Below are positions 11,705-22,206 of a DNA stretch of 64,000 bases, one piece after another. Source of the stretch: Triangularia verruculosa (Eukaryota > Ascomycota > Sordariomycetes > Sordariales > Podosporaceae). The stretch is taken from assembly GCA_033296885.1 (NCBI GenBank), contig MU863897.1, positions 62,001 to 126,000 of the forward strand, given 5' to 3'. A program made the position numbers and the translations under genes. Every line of letters begins with the position of its first letter. The first letter of the stretch is position 1. The notes beneath the pieces were generated by a model. It saw only the letters and a list, made by a program, of their open reading frames with translations. It did not search any database and was not told the origin of the DNA.

Positions 11705-12973
11705 ATGTTGCGCTGTCCACCACCGAAACCACCAGCAGTTCTCGGAGACTCATGCTTCAACAGCGACACCTACAGTCGGCGACACCAACAGCTGCTCAGT
11801 TTGAATTACAAACCGTCCGATGAGGCAGCCCATTGGTTTCAGTGGTGCAAATACTATGCCAATTTCGGAGCAGAAGCTCTCGAGCGGCTTGAGAAAGCAA
11901 TAGGGCCCAGTCAAGAGAGAAGAAATCTGGAGCAGTTGCGAGGCAAATTCGAGCAAGAGAGGGCCAGAGCTGAGGAGGGAGAGGACGAGATCTTTCGCCT
12001 GAACAAGGAAATTAAGACCCTGGAGAGATCAGTTCAGTCCCTGAAAACCAAACTTACGACAACAAGGACGATTCCACCCGCTCCTTCTCAAAAGTTGACT
12101 ATCACAACATCGACTTCCTGTTCTTCCTCTATCTCGATCCCGCCCTCAGATGGCGACTTGGTAGTGCTTCCAAAAGCCACAGTAGATGGGCTCAGATCCG
12201 GTGCTTTGACCCATACCCAAGATGTCTTCCCTCTCAGGACAGCCCTCGAGCAGCTTCATCGCGAAAACCAGCAACTTCACCGCGAAAACCAGCAGCTACA
12301 GGGTGAAAATCAGCAGTCTCAGCACGCGAACCAGATCCTTCGTGGAAATGTTGGTCAGCTACAATATCTCAACTACCACCTTCAGACCTTGCTCACAGAG
12401 CAAGCCCGTCGGTGCAATGTTCCCACACCACCCTCACACCCGTTGGCGCCTTCTCACCCACCTGCACCCTCCCACCCGTTCGCTCCACCAAGCCCGCCAT
12501 TGCCTTCCCACTCACCAGCACCCTCCCATTCACCGGCACATCCCCATCCACCATCAACACCCTCCCACCCAGTGGCTCCAACACGCCCACCGCCACCGCC
12601 ACCATTCAATCCCCACACAAACGATGAACACCCACGACAAAGGAGCACCACCGAGCAGCCGATCCACCAGGTCCATCCCACCGGAATCCAAACACCGCCA
12701 GCTCCCCAACATCATCATCATCATCTCGCCCCCACGAGACAACACCAACACCAACAACCAACTCACCATAACCACCACCACCGCCCATTAGTGTGCATAA
12801 TCTGCGGTGATGTATACTCCGGTGGCCCATTCTTCGACAAGGCTTGGCTGTACGACCACTCCGTCTTGACCGGCAATCACTTTCAAGCTGCTGCCGGACA
12901 GCAGCAGCAGCAGCAGCTATTCAACAGCCAGACAGAGACGACTAGAAAAAGAAGCCATGATCAGGCGTTTTGA
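11705..12973 (+). CDS. Orphan coiled-coil protein with Pro/His-rich repeats and a C-terminal C2H2-like motif
   Basis: Uninterrupted frame of 422 aa from ATG 11705 to TGA 12971-12973; I do not recognise the family. In order it shows: a short N-terminal region containing DEAAHWFQWCKYYANFG; a charged coiled coil at about residues 65-125 (LEQLRGKFEQERARAEEGED); a Ser/Thr-rich linker; a heptad-like repeat at about 182-210 built from QLHRENQ units, encoded by four 21-bp tandem copies at 12251-12334; a long Pro/Ser/His repeat region (12421-12610) of PSHP/PAPS units; a His/Gln-rich stretch; and a C-terminal CIIC...H...H pattern (C-x2-C-x17-H-x6-H) resembling a degenerate zinc finger. A polyGln run and a basic KRSHDQ end follow. 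Low-complexity content makes homology hard to judge. It may be a rapidly evolving, lineage-specific protein. The openness of the frame, the coiled-coil periodicity and the Cys/His pattern argue that it is real. Confidence 0.6.
   Translation: MLRCPPPKPPAVLGDSCFNSDTYSRRHQQLLSLNYKPSDEAAHWFQWCKYYANFGAEALERLEKAIGPSQERRNLEQLRGKFEQERARAEEGEDEIFRLNKEIKTLERSVQSLKTKLTTTRTIPPAPSQKLTITTSTSCSSSISIPPSDGDLVVLPKATVDGLRSGALTHTQDVFPLRTALEQLHRENQQLHRENQQLQGENQQSQHANQILRGNVGQLQYLNYHLQTLLTEQARRCNVPTPPSHPLAPSHPPAPSHPFAPPSPPLPSHSPAPSHSPAHPHPPSTPSHPVAPTRPPPPPPFNPHTNDEHPRQRSTTEQPIHQVHPTGIQTPPAPQHHHHHLAPTRQHQHQQPTHHNHHHRPLVCIICGDVYSGGPFFDKAWLYDHSVLTGNHFQAAAGQQQQQQLFNSQTETTRKRSHDQAF
12251..12334 (+). repeat. Four 21-bp tandem repeats encoding QLHRENQ-type heptads
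   Basis: Four adjacent 21-bp units begin at 12251, 12272, 12293 and 12314. The first two are near identical and the later two diverge. Because the unit is a multiple of three, it adds one coiled-coil heptad per copy. It lies inside the orphan coiled-coil gene. Confidence 0.75.
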
Positions 12974-13110
12974 GGTTCCTGTCAACCGTCATATCCGACT
13001 AGATAGAAATACATTGACCAAGAAAACCCTTTCATTCCCATTTAATACGCCACACGTCTATATTAACAAAATACCACATTTTCTTTTTTCTTTTAAAACA
13101 GGGTTAGCCC

Positions 13111-15232
13111 CTAAACAGGCGCCCCGTCCAAAACATGCCCATACTCCCAATTCTTCGCATCCCACTCCCCATGACAAGCCTCCTCATACCTCGCCATCTC
13201 CCCCATCCTCTTCTGCGCCTTCAAAAACGCCCCCAGCTCACACCACCCGTCCTTTCGCTCGCCATCACACTCCTCCAAGCTCCACCCCAAGTGCACCGTC
13301 CTCTGGTTCAGCACAAAGTGAACGTACTTTGTCTCTCCCCCAGTCTCGTCCGCCTCCCTGTTCGCCAAAAGTGGCTTCTCCGTCTTGATGATCTCGATGT
13401 CGAGCCTCGCGCCAAAGGGAGTCATGTCCGACACGGTGAAGTTGTGCTGGCCGGGGTACTCCCGCGGATCGAGTGTTCCCGCAAACTGCGTCAGGCCGAA
13501 GGCCGCCAGGATGCTGATGATGTTGGTGTCGTGCGAAAAGTCAAAGTAGAGGGACTGGTTGAGCGGGAAGGTGCCGGTGTTGTTGTCGAGCGTGACGTTG
13601 ATTTGCGAGCCCGAGTAGCCGAGCGTGTGGTTCTGGAGGCGGGCGACGACTTCTTGTTGGTAGCCGAGACCGATGGCCCTCTGTTGCGCGCCTGGGTTAG
13701 TACATCGGATGGTGGGAAATGGGATGCTGAAAAGATCACAGGGTGAAAGGTGAAAAGGGGCAATGATGTAATGGGATAATGTGGCAAAGGGTCAATGGTG
13801 AAAAGAAAAATCACGTACCCCGACAGGCGATCCAAATCCATCGTTGCCATAGAAACTAAGATCAATCGAGTAGCCAAAATGAAGCCATTCCTCATGCGTA
13901 AACAACTCGCAGAACTTGCTGAAGCCATACGACACCTATTCCTCGTCAGCACTCTGATCCCAACCTAACCTCACCACATCATAGCACTCACAGTCTCATA
14001 CGGACACATCGTCTGCGCAGCATAGGTATCATCAACCGTCCAGTCATACCCCTCAACCAAATCCTTCATCCTTTCCGTCGCTATTCACTTGTCAGCCCCG
14101 AACCCCCACCCACAATCTCCCCCAACTCGCGGCGAGACCTACCATTCTGCAGGTATGTCCTCACCCACGTTTGCTGTGCATCCGATCCCCCATGCACCTT
14201 ATCCCTATTGGGACAATTCAGATACCCGGCCAGACTGTTGTTATAGCCCGCGTCCTCAATGATAACCTCAATCGTCGCATTATTCGTCCACTCCAGCCCG
14301 AAAAATCCGGCCATGAAATTCTCCGCCGACTTGAGCATGCGGTCCTGTGTCGTCGTCCGCACGATGATCTTGCTGTTGGGGTTGTAAAGCTTGCCGTACA
14401 TGTACGCGTGCAGCACTCCAGAATCAAACAGCTCCTGTCTCCCCTTTGGCACCATAATCTCCGCTCCGAGCTCATATTCCCAGCTGTTCAAAAACCCCAG
14501 CTCACCATTGGCTTTGAATTTCCCTTTTGTCTTCGCCTCTTTAATCCTCCTCCCCAACGCATCAATACGGCTCCCAACCTCTGGGTATCTACTTCCATGT
14601 CTCGACACCATTTGAACCTGCACAATCTCGGCCCCATCCGGCATGGGGTACTCCTCTACTCCGAACCCGTTGGACGGTCTATACGGCGTTAAATAACCTA
14701 TTTGGTCAAAAATGCTCTGCCCCTTGCCACTCTGATCCCCTCCCAAAACCGGCACCTGCGTCTGCAGCGGCTCATTAGGCGCCCACGTCTTCCCCTTTTC
14801 CAGATCCCACTCCCTCGTCTGCGCCATGAACCCGGCTTTTCCAGTGACAGTCGGACCGGCCCATTTCCCGTCCTCGGTGTTGAAATACTGCGGCACCGTG
14901 CTCGTAGGTTCACACCCCCCATCGCCGTGACCGACACCACTGGGGACGATGAACTTGCCGTTGGGCTTCGGGCTTGTTGTGGTGGTGGAGGGGGAGGAGT
15001 GGTACCCAAACAGCGAGCCGTCGCCCGTGAAGAGCGCCAAGAGAAGGACGAGAGGGAGAGACACCAGAAATGAAAGGGAGAAAGAGACCAGATCGCGACG
15101 GTAGATCCTAAAGGCGCGGGGATTGAACTGCGGAGTGGGAGGGAGGGGTTTGCCGGCTAGGTCGTCCATGGGGTAGGCGTTATCCTCATCGGTGGTAGAC
15201 ACCGGGGCATAGCCCGAGGTCGGGTTGCGCAT
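13111..15232 (-). CDS. Membrane-anchored histidine acid phosphatase (phytase-like)
   Basis: Histidine-phosphatase (branch 2, acid phosphatase/phytase) of 621 aa. Exons on the minus strand are 15232-14143, 14080-13992, 13935-13819 and 13680-13111 (introns 62, 56 and 138 nt, frame kept throughout). Residues 1-47 form a cytosolic-type tail rich in Pro and basic residues. Residues about 48-69 (LVSFSLSFLVSLPLVLLLALF) are a signal-anchor, predicting a type II membrane protein with the catalytic part outside or in the lumen. The active site is RHGSRYP with catalytic H212, and the distal proton donor is in FSHDTN (H482-D483). N-glycosylation sequons (NNAT, NNS, NHT, NVT) fit a secreted domain. Enzymes of this family release phosphate from phytate or phosphomonoesters at acid pH. 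Start: the upstream in-frame codon is TTG, so ATG 15232 is preferred. A GTAAGG donor near 15385 with an ACAG acceptor suggests an intron in the 5' UTR. Specific substrate is unknown. Confidence 0.9.
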
Positions 15233-16224
15233 TTTGAGCGCAGCCAGGAGATGCAATGGGGATGTGGATGCGATTAGAGAGGAGCGTCGTTGATGAGTTT
15301 GAATTGAAGTGGCGTTGCTGTAACGAGTGTATCGGAAAAGGGGGTGAGTTTTGTTAATGAGAGTGATTGATAATGCCAAGCCTTACCTCCTGGCTCCCAG
15401 TTTCAAAAGTCGGTGTCGTTGACCAAAGTGTCAGATCCAAACGAGTGTCAAAGTCGTGGCGTTGTGCATTTTAAACCATCTCAATTTATCCCAGTTGGTC
15501 CCATCTTTTGGGGAAGAGAGTTTGGATGATAGATGACGGATGAAAGGAAAGGATCGATGGTCCATCTCGTAATTTCACATGGGATTGAACGTTTGATGGA
15601 AAGCACGGACCATTCTACCAAGCAACGACCACTTACACCGTGGGTAATCCTTCCCTTTTGGATCTTTCCTTTCAAGTACAGGAAGCAAGCACGACTGTTG
15701 CAGGTAAAAGGGAGCAAAGCCTCGAGTAAAGCTCCCGTCCCTTTATGCCTAATTTATGTTGTATGCGTAACGTCCCACAACAAAACAGTGGATCACATCT
15801 CACAAAACCTCAATTTGTCCATCCCCTATTCCAGTCGAGTCAACCACCGCTCGGCCTATTGTCAACTGACTCTCTCCCGCAAGTCAAAAAAGCCTCGGAA
15901 TTATTGAATGCCAGCGCTCTATTCACTTTGGTCTCTTGGCCTACTTGCTTAGGGCACCTCTCAATCTGTCATTCATATAATACATCATACCGCTTCCCAG
16001 AATTGTCTTAATCATCGCTCAATACTCCGCACGATACATCGTGATCAACCTGATCCGACACCGCAAAGAAATTCATCCTTATAAAACAGATAAACACATA
16101 AAACAAAAACCGACGAACCTCAATTTCTTCATGACGGGTATCAAAAAAACGCCTTTCTGCCCTTCCCCCTGGCCCCCTTCTCAATCTCATCGCGTGTCTT
16201 CATAAAGCCATGAAACGCCCTCTC
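15233..16224. other. Intergenic region between acid phosphatase and Crt10-like gene
   Basis: About 990 bp. It contains the acid phosphatase promoter with a likely 5' UTR intron at its left end, and the 3' UTR of the Crt10-like gene at the right. No other gene or repeat is seen. Confidence 0.4.
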
Positions 16225-18782
16225 CTAAAAAATCACCAACTCATCCTCTTCATCCCTCCCCCTCGCCAGATCATACATCAGAATCGTGTGGTCCGCGTAA
16301 TGCAAAATCAACCTGTACACCACTGGCCCCCGTCTCGTGACCCCAGGCGGACAAAGCTCGAGTTGCCCTTTTGTCTTCGGGCCTTGTGCCGGTTCAGGAG
16401 AAATGGCCATGCCCACCAACCCACAGAATGGTCTCATTCTCTTCTGTTCCTCCGCTCTTCGGGGGAGCACGCAATCAACCCTGAAGCCCCTGCGCACCGG
16501 CGCGCCGTATACTGACTTGGAGGTCTTTGTCAACGTGACGAGCGCGACCCTTCCCACCTCTGACCCGAGCACCACCAAGAATAACTCCGGCACATGAAGC
16601 ATCAAGTGGACTCGCTCCGTTCGCATTTGGCTATAGGTGTGGAACGCATGGTGCAATGGCACTTGCCCGGGCTGCGGCTGTAGAAATGTCAGGATGTGTT
16701 TGAATGTCAGACGCCTTGCCTTCCTGTCGAAAGGGACCAGCTCGACATCGGCTGCCGAGGTACGCATTATACAGTAGTCCTTTGGCAGCTCCCTGTGCGG
16801 TTCGATATCGTCAACCTTTGTCATCCCCACCTTCTTTTGCCTCTCAGCACACATCCTGGAATAAGCTGTGTTCAATAACGGCGGTTTCCCCGGGTCGGGC
16901 GTCTCCCCAAACACTGGGATTATTTCCCGTCGTAACTGAACCTCGTCCGAAAAATCCTTGATCTGAGATGACCTCGAATTTGTTTTGCCAAGGATTTGCC
17001 CCCAGCGCTGGTCAAATGGTGTACTGTCGACTGACGAGTTGACTGTCATGTTTGGATTGAGGCTGCTGTCTTCATCCGAGTCCGAATCCCCACTCACGCT
17101 TTCCCAGTCACTCGATGATGGCGGATTGCTCTCCTCGACATAAGATGGCGTGTCTTTGCCAAAACCGAATCCTCCTTGATGTGTTCGTTCGTATAGGTTA
17201 GAATATGGCCTACTTCGAAGCATTTCATTCACATTGACGGCAAGGTCCTTGACATAGTAGAGCCCACAGGTGATGTCCAGCAAGGAGGATTTTGGCGGCA
17301 GGATGATCTCCTTCCCGGGCACTCCCAGGGCTTCACGAAGACTTTTTGTCGGTTTAAAAGCACTGTCCGGAAAAACCATGACCGACCAGCCGCGAACATA
17401 TCTGCCAAGCGTTAGCCATGGCTCTTGAACCATCCCATATTCACGTTTCACAAAAAGCACACCAATGACTCATACCTGTTCATGTCGAGGGTCACTGGTA
17501 CGGTTATCGGTTCAGTTCCGATCTTCCAAATGTCTAGGAGCCAAACCACGCCCCATATGTCAATAGCAGCCACTTTATCCGCGTTTCCGTGCTCGTCGTC
17601 AAGAAACGACAGGCTCGGTATATTGTGACCACTAGTTGCCAGTGGTAGCGTTATCTTCCATGTCCTCGTTCTCGACTGAAGATGTTTTTGGAGCTGCAAG
17701 GCGGTCTGTCCGGTCCAGATCTCTGGAGACTCGTCCTTCTCGTCAACCGCATCCACTCCTTCTTGACGAGGAAGGGCAAACGCAAACACGGTAACCTCAT
17801 GCCGATTGGAACCAACCGCGATCAAGCATGACTGCTGGTGGATCGCTAAACCCCATGCCGAAAGACTGACGTTCTCGTGGAAAAACATCTTTGGTCTTGG
17901 AGAGTGCCGAGGCGAAGGCCCAGTCCCATCTTGCTTGGGGAAAGTCTTAATCCAGTGTACCAGCGTATGGGTGTAGTAAGCTCCAACGTCGCCATCATCA
18001 AACGCAAACAGAACAATCTCCAGATTGCCCAAGTTTCCCACAATCATGTTGTTGATTTGATGAGAGAACCTTCTATCCAATTCACCGGGATATAGCCGCG
18101 CGAGCATCGTAGGACCCGGGTGAAGGACCAGACATGGCGGCGGTAAGATTCGTGGTGCCCTTTGCGGCTGATAGACATGAATCTTGTCTTGGTAGGCTGC
18201 GAAGTAGAGCTGTAACGTTATCATCCACCATGGTTAGCCGTCTTCTCAAGAACAGATCGAGGTGCCAACCTACATTATACCGTTGCGACAGCGCCGTCAA
18301 GTTACACCGTCCCGTAGAGGTCTGAGGAAACGCATTCGCCGCGTTTGCGTCGCCAAATAGAGAAGAGAACGCCGGCCCATCCAGTTCGCTCAACCCCGCA
18401 GTCATTCCGGCACCAAGAAGCCATGCTCCCAAACTAAGGTAGACAGGCTCGCCGTCGTCGTCCGTGTCGTTATCATCCTCGTCTTCGGCATCCATCTCGT
18501 CGCTGTCTTCGTCATCCTCGTCGTCAAAGTCATCTACGGCCCCCATGTTAAGGATGTTCACATGCGCCGCGAAGCTCTCGCGAATACCTGGTCCGAACTG
18601 TCCACATAGCAATAGAGCCAACAGTTAGCAATTGAGATGCGGTGAATAGAGCATACTACTAAAGTGGCGGAACTTGCCCTGTTTTCAGGAGTCTGGACAT
18701 GGCAAACTGGGTGGACATGGACTTCCTCGTACCCCGCCTCCACCGGCTGCTGGGTCGTCTCCATCCCGACGTCGTTCATCAT
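16225..18782 (-). CDS. Crt10-like protein (constitutive RNR transcription regulator family)
   Basis: 786-aa protein of the fungal Crt10 family. Exons are 18782-18657, 18597-18274, 18209-17476 and 17401-16225 (introns 59, 64 and 74 nt). The N-terminus is short. A strongly acidic D/E run follows at about residues 63-88 (DDFDDEDDEDSDEMDAEDED). The core looks like a beta-propeller/WD-type fold: LYFAAYQDKIHVYQP, then WGLAIHQQSCLIAVGSNRHEVTVFAFAL, a very characteristic Crt10-family segment, and AAIDIWGVVWLLDIW. A Ser/Asp-rich insert precedes the C-terminal part. S. cerevisiae Crt10 negatively affects expression of ribonucleotide reductase genes and is a substrate adaptor of the Rtt101 cullin ligase; whether this orthologue does the same is inference. 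Two in-frame donors three bases apart end exon 1 (18660 or 18657); I chose 18657 because GTATGC is closer to consensus. Assignment is from recognition of family motifs, not a search. Confidence 0.75.
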
Positions 18783-19344
18783 GTACTAGGAAGAAGATGA
18801 GGGGATTGATGTTGGTGTTTGGACATAGCTGGCGGAGGGACCAGTTCGGTAAACAGCTATATGTGTTAAAGAGAGAAAAAAACGGAAGATTAAGGTTTGA
18901 GGCAGGCGCAGATGTTTGATAGTTACCTTTAGTTGCAGATTGAAAGAGCATTGGATCAGCGGGCTCCAGGAGGTCAGTGCCAAATGGCAGCGGTCACCTC
19001 ACGCCTTATCGATAGCGTTGCGCAGCGGAGGGCACTAACCGGGGGTACGTCACTGCGGATAAGGTAACCTTGATGGACATCATAAAGACGGACGAATTTA
19101 TATCCATTTTACACCAAGATATCGGGTAGAAATACAGTTCTCTTCACAAAGACCCCAGACACGAGTTCCATAGTGCTATCTAAGTCAATCTAACGCTGTC
19201 AATGGTATCAACCTTAGCAGTAAAAGCAAAGCAAACCATCCATGCCAAGCCCACGCTTCAACGCCGCGTAATCATGCTCAGCGAGTATCACCCCTTTTTC
19301 TCTTCCCAACTCCTAACCAATGTCTTTTAGAGATATGCTTTTTC
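18783..19344. other. Intergenic region upstream of the Crt10-like gene
   Basis: 562 bp holding the promoter of the Crt10-like gene (left) and the 3' UTR of the GH5 gene (right). I see no further feature. Confidence 0.4.
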
Positions 19345-20643
19345 TTACTCATGCCCAATCTTCATCAGCTCCGTCATATCCTTCATCCTGTAATCTAGCA
19401 CCGGGGTAACCCAGTCATCTTCCACCAGCGAATACGTCTCCTTCTCATTGTCCTTTGGCTTCCTCGGATTAATCGCCCAGTACCCAAAGTCGGCATCAAT
19501 ACTCTTGAGATACCTCAGCAAGTTCTCCCAGTAGTTTGCATCTCCCGTTCCTGGCTCATTGGGCGCCCCAAACTCCCCAATCCATACCGGCGCCACGTTC
19601 CCATCGATCAAGTACCCCCAGTTTGTCCTCATAGACGCAACGAAACTTGGATACGTTCTCTTAGAGTACCTCCCTTCAAGGCTCCCCCATCCGCTCCAAG
19701 AATACACATGGGCCGAGTACACCACCCGATCTTCCACCTCCAGCCTTACAGGCCTCGCCTTCACGCCCCTCAAGTCGTTCCCACTCTCTGTACCCCCCAC
19801 GATAATCAGCCAATCTGGCTTCATTCTCAAAAGTCTGTTCCCTGCCTTTTCCGCCGCTGTTGCCCATCGGTCCCAAGGCATAGTCCCCCAAACGCCCCTG
19901 ACCTCATTTCTCAAATCTGCCCCAATAACCAGCTCGTTGTCAATCAGTCTCCACATTACTGTCTCCCAGTTCCTGATCCAATCCTCCTCTGTCTGCCTCA
20001 TCTTACATGCCACCCCCGGCAACCAATCATTGCTCCAACTAGCATCACAAGGATCGGCCCCGCAGCACCACGCAGCCGTAGTAATGTGATCGTTCACAAT
20101 CACCGCTATCCCCTCGTCCGTCAGAGCTTCGATACAAGCCACAAAGATGTCCAGCGCCCGCTTCCCAATCAGGTCTTGATTCTTAGTCAACAAATGCGGC
20201 AAGATGGTTGGGTTCTTCACAACCATCTCGTCACTGTATGGCATCCTGACAGAATTGAACCCTAGTTTCTTGATGGTCTTGGCTATCGTCGTACGGTGCT
20301 GAACGTCCAGCCCGCCAGGGATGAAAAGCTCGTCCGAGGCGCCGTACCAGTTCACGCTCGAGAGCTTGAATCGCTTGCCGTTTTGATCGACGATCTTGCG
20401 GCCTTGGGTCTTGAGCGGGAGGACATAACCAGAGGCAGACTCGGTTTCTTGGGAAGCGGTAGTAGAGGATAGAAAAGAGGCTTCGATCGGTGCAGGGAGT
20501 GGCCGTTGACTGAACAAACGGGCGTCGGGGGTGGGTGTCCAGGGAATGGCCAGGGCAGCTTCGGCGCGCCAGAGGCGGAAGAAGTATGCCCCCAACAGGA
20601 GGACAGCTAATAGTGTGAGAAACATTGGTGGCGGTCGAGACAT
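19345..20643 (-). CDS. Membrane-anchored glycoside hydrolase family 5 protein
   Basis: Single-exon gene, 432 aa, ATG at 20643. Residues about 7-23 (MFLTLLAVLLLGAYFFRLW) are a hydrophobic signal-anchor without a clear signal-peptidase site, so a type II membrane protein is likely. A Ser/Thr-rich stem leads into the catalytic TIM barrel at about residue 75. GH5 hallmarks are readable: SSVNWYG near the N-terminal strand, GFNSVRMPYSDEM, the acid/base Glu in LRNEVRG (E247), HVYSW (H312, Y314) and the nucleophile in WIGEFGAP (E357). The family includes endoglucanases, mannanases and other beta-glycosidases; this member resembles fungal GH5 proteins of undefined specificity, so cellulase activity should not be assumed. 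The anchor suggests a Golgi or cell-surface role, for instance in processing the fungus's own wall or glycolipids (inference). No carbohydrate-binding module is visible. Confidence 0.88.
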   Translation of the reverse strand: MSRPPPMFLTLLAVLLLGAYFFRLWRAEAALAIPWTPTPDARLFSQRPLPAPIEASFLSSTTASQETESASGYVLPLKTQGRKIVDQNGKRFKLSSVNWYGASDELFIPGGLDVQHRTTIAKTIKKLGFNSVRMPYSDEMVVKNPTILPHLLTKNQDLIGKRALDIFVACIEALTDEGIAVIVNDHITTAAWCCGADPCDASWSNDWLPGVACKMRQTEEDWIRNWETVMWRLIDNELVIGADLRNEVRGVWGTMPWDRWATAAEKAGNRLLRMKPDWLIIVGGTESGNDLRGVKARPVRLEVEDRVVYSAHVYSWSGWGSLEGRYSKRTYPSFVASMRTNWGYLIDGNVAPVWIGEFGAPNEPGTGDANYWENLLRYLKSIDADFGYWAINPRKPKDNEKETYSLVEDDWVTPVLDYRMKDMTELMKIGHE

Positions 20644-22206
20644 ATGGCTTCGACTATGTGTTTCGTTGTGAGGACGGTAAAAAGGCAGTAGGTAATGTAG
20701 GCTGAGCTAGCTAACCAAGTATGTAGCTGGCGTGACTCGGTTGGAAGCTCGAGAGGTAAGCTGTATAGGCTATGTAAGTAGCGAGCGGAGAGTCGATGGT
20801 GTGATTCTCCGTGGGTGCGTCTGCGCCGCCGCTCGGATGGGGGTATACTGAAATGGTTATATTGGTTTGTCTGTAAGTATATAGAGCAGCAAGTGTCGAG
20901 CTGAACTGGTTGTTGTCCAATGATATAAGTGTCTCAGCCTCGCGACAGTTTGCAAGCCGCCATGGTACCCATAAACAAAGCAAGAACGGGAAAAGTTCAC
21001 GGTCTGGCTGTGTTGGCGAGCTTATAGGCTGACAGCGCGGATGTTCCGGGAAGTTGGTAATCACACAAGCCAGGTTTATCGCCAGAGTCGGAACAAAGCA
21101 ACATCAGATGAACAGGCACGACAGGGAAAGCTATTATTGTTGAAGGCGCGACCCGCGCGGAGCGAGAACCGGGAAGGCTGTTGCTGCCAGTGGTCCCGAG
21201 AGAGGGGGGTTACCACGCAGCGATGACCGTGGATGAAGATTGACCATTCATGAGCAACAGTCTCGACACGGCAGCTGTCCAACAGCCGCTTTCACCAGGT
21301 GGGAGCTGCCCGGCCCACAGCTTTGACAGGGCTGCAGCAGCTTAAGCGCAAGCAGCCGTTTTGGCAGTCTTGGCGCACCTCTCTCCGCCTAGGATTTTCC
21401 CGCAAACAGCACACCAATTCCAAGATATTGCAAGTTGTTTTCCTCGTCTACCCAGCTAGGTAGGTATTTAGGTTATCCCCTTCAAGGACCCAAAGAATAA
21501 TGGTTTTTGTTTCTCCCAAGTGATATATACAGCAATGACCGCTCCCCGAACCACGGCGTCACACTCCTGTCAAAACCAAGGAACCTCGAAAAGACACAAC
21601 GTGAAGCCCAATCCCGTCAACCGGATGGCAAAGGCACTCATCGTATTTATGAATGCGGCGTGCTCCTCCCTTCTTCTCTATACAGTAAACTCCTCCACTT
21701 AGCGCTAATTAACCCCGGATGCTGGCGATGATAATAGGTTGAAGCTGGATGTCGTGATGGCGAGTCAGTCACTTCATGATTCGCCCCAGGCGACCCGGCA
21801 ATTCCGAGGACCGTCTGTGAAGACAACTCGATAAGTATTCTTCATAGTAATCACCACCTCTTATCTTATTCTCACTCCGCTGTCGCCATGCTTCCTCCCG
21901 TCTTTGGCAACCCAACTGTTGAGCCCAGAGCTCAAAAGTCAAGCCAGCGACAGAAAACGACTGATGTAATCCGGTGATAGTGACAATCGCGTTCCGTCGT
22001 TCCGCGTGACTTCTTCTATCTTATAGGTAATGTACATTGGTGTGAATGGCGGGCTTTTGGCACTAGTTCATGGCCCCAAAATGATTGTGCTAAATATGTA
22101 TAGTGAATAGAACCTGGGTATCCTCCTATTTCTCCTTCTTTTCCGAAGTATTAGGGTACAAAATAATTTTATGTCTTTTTCTTTTGGAGTTGCGTCGTCA
22201 TTATCT
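20644..22206. other. Intergenic region between GH5 and receptor-like gene
   Basis: About 1.56 kb holding the GH5 promoter (left part) and the 3' UTR of the receptor-like gene (right end). Only short frames without protein character are present; no RNA gene or repeat was recognised. Confidence 0.4.
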
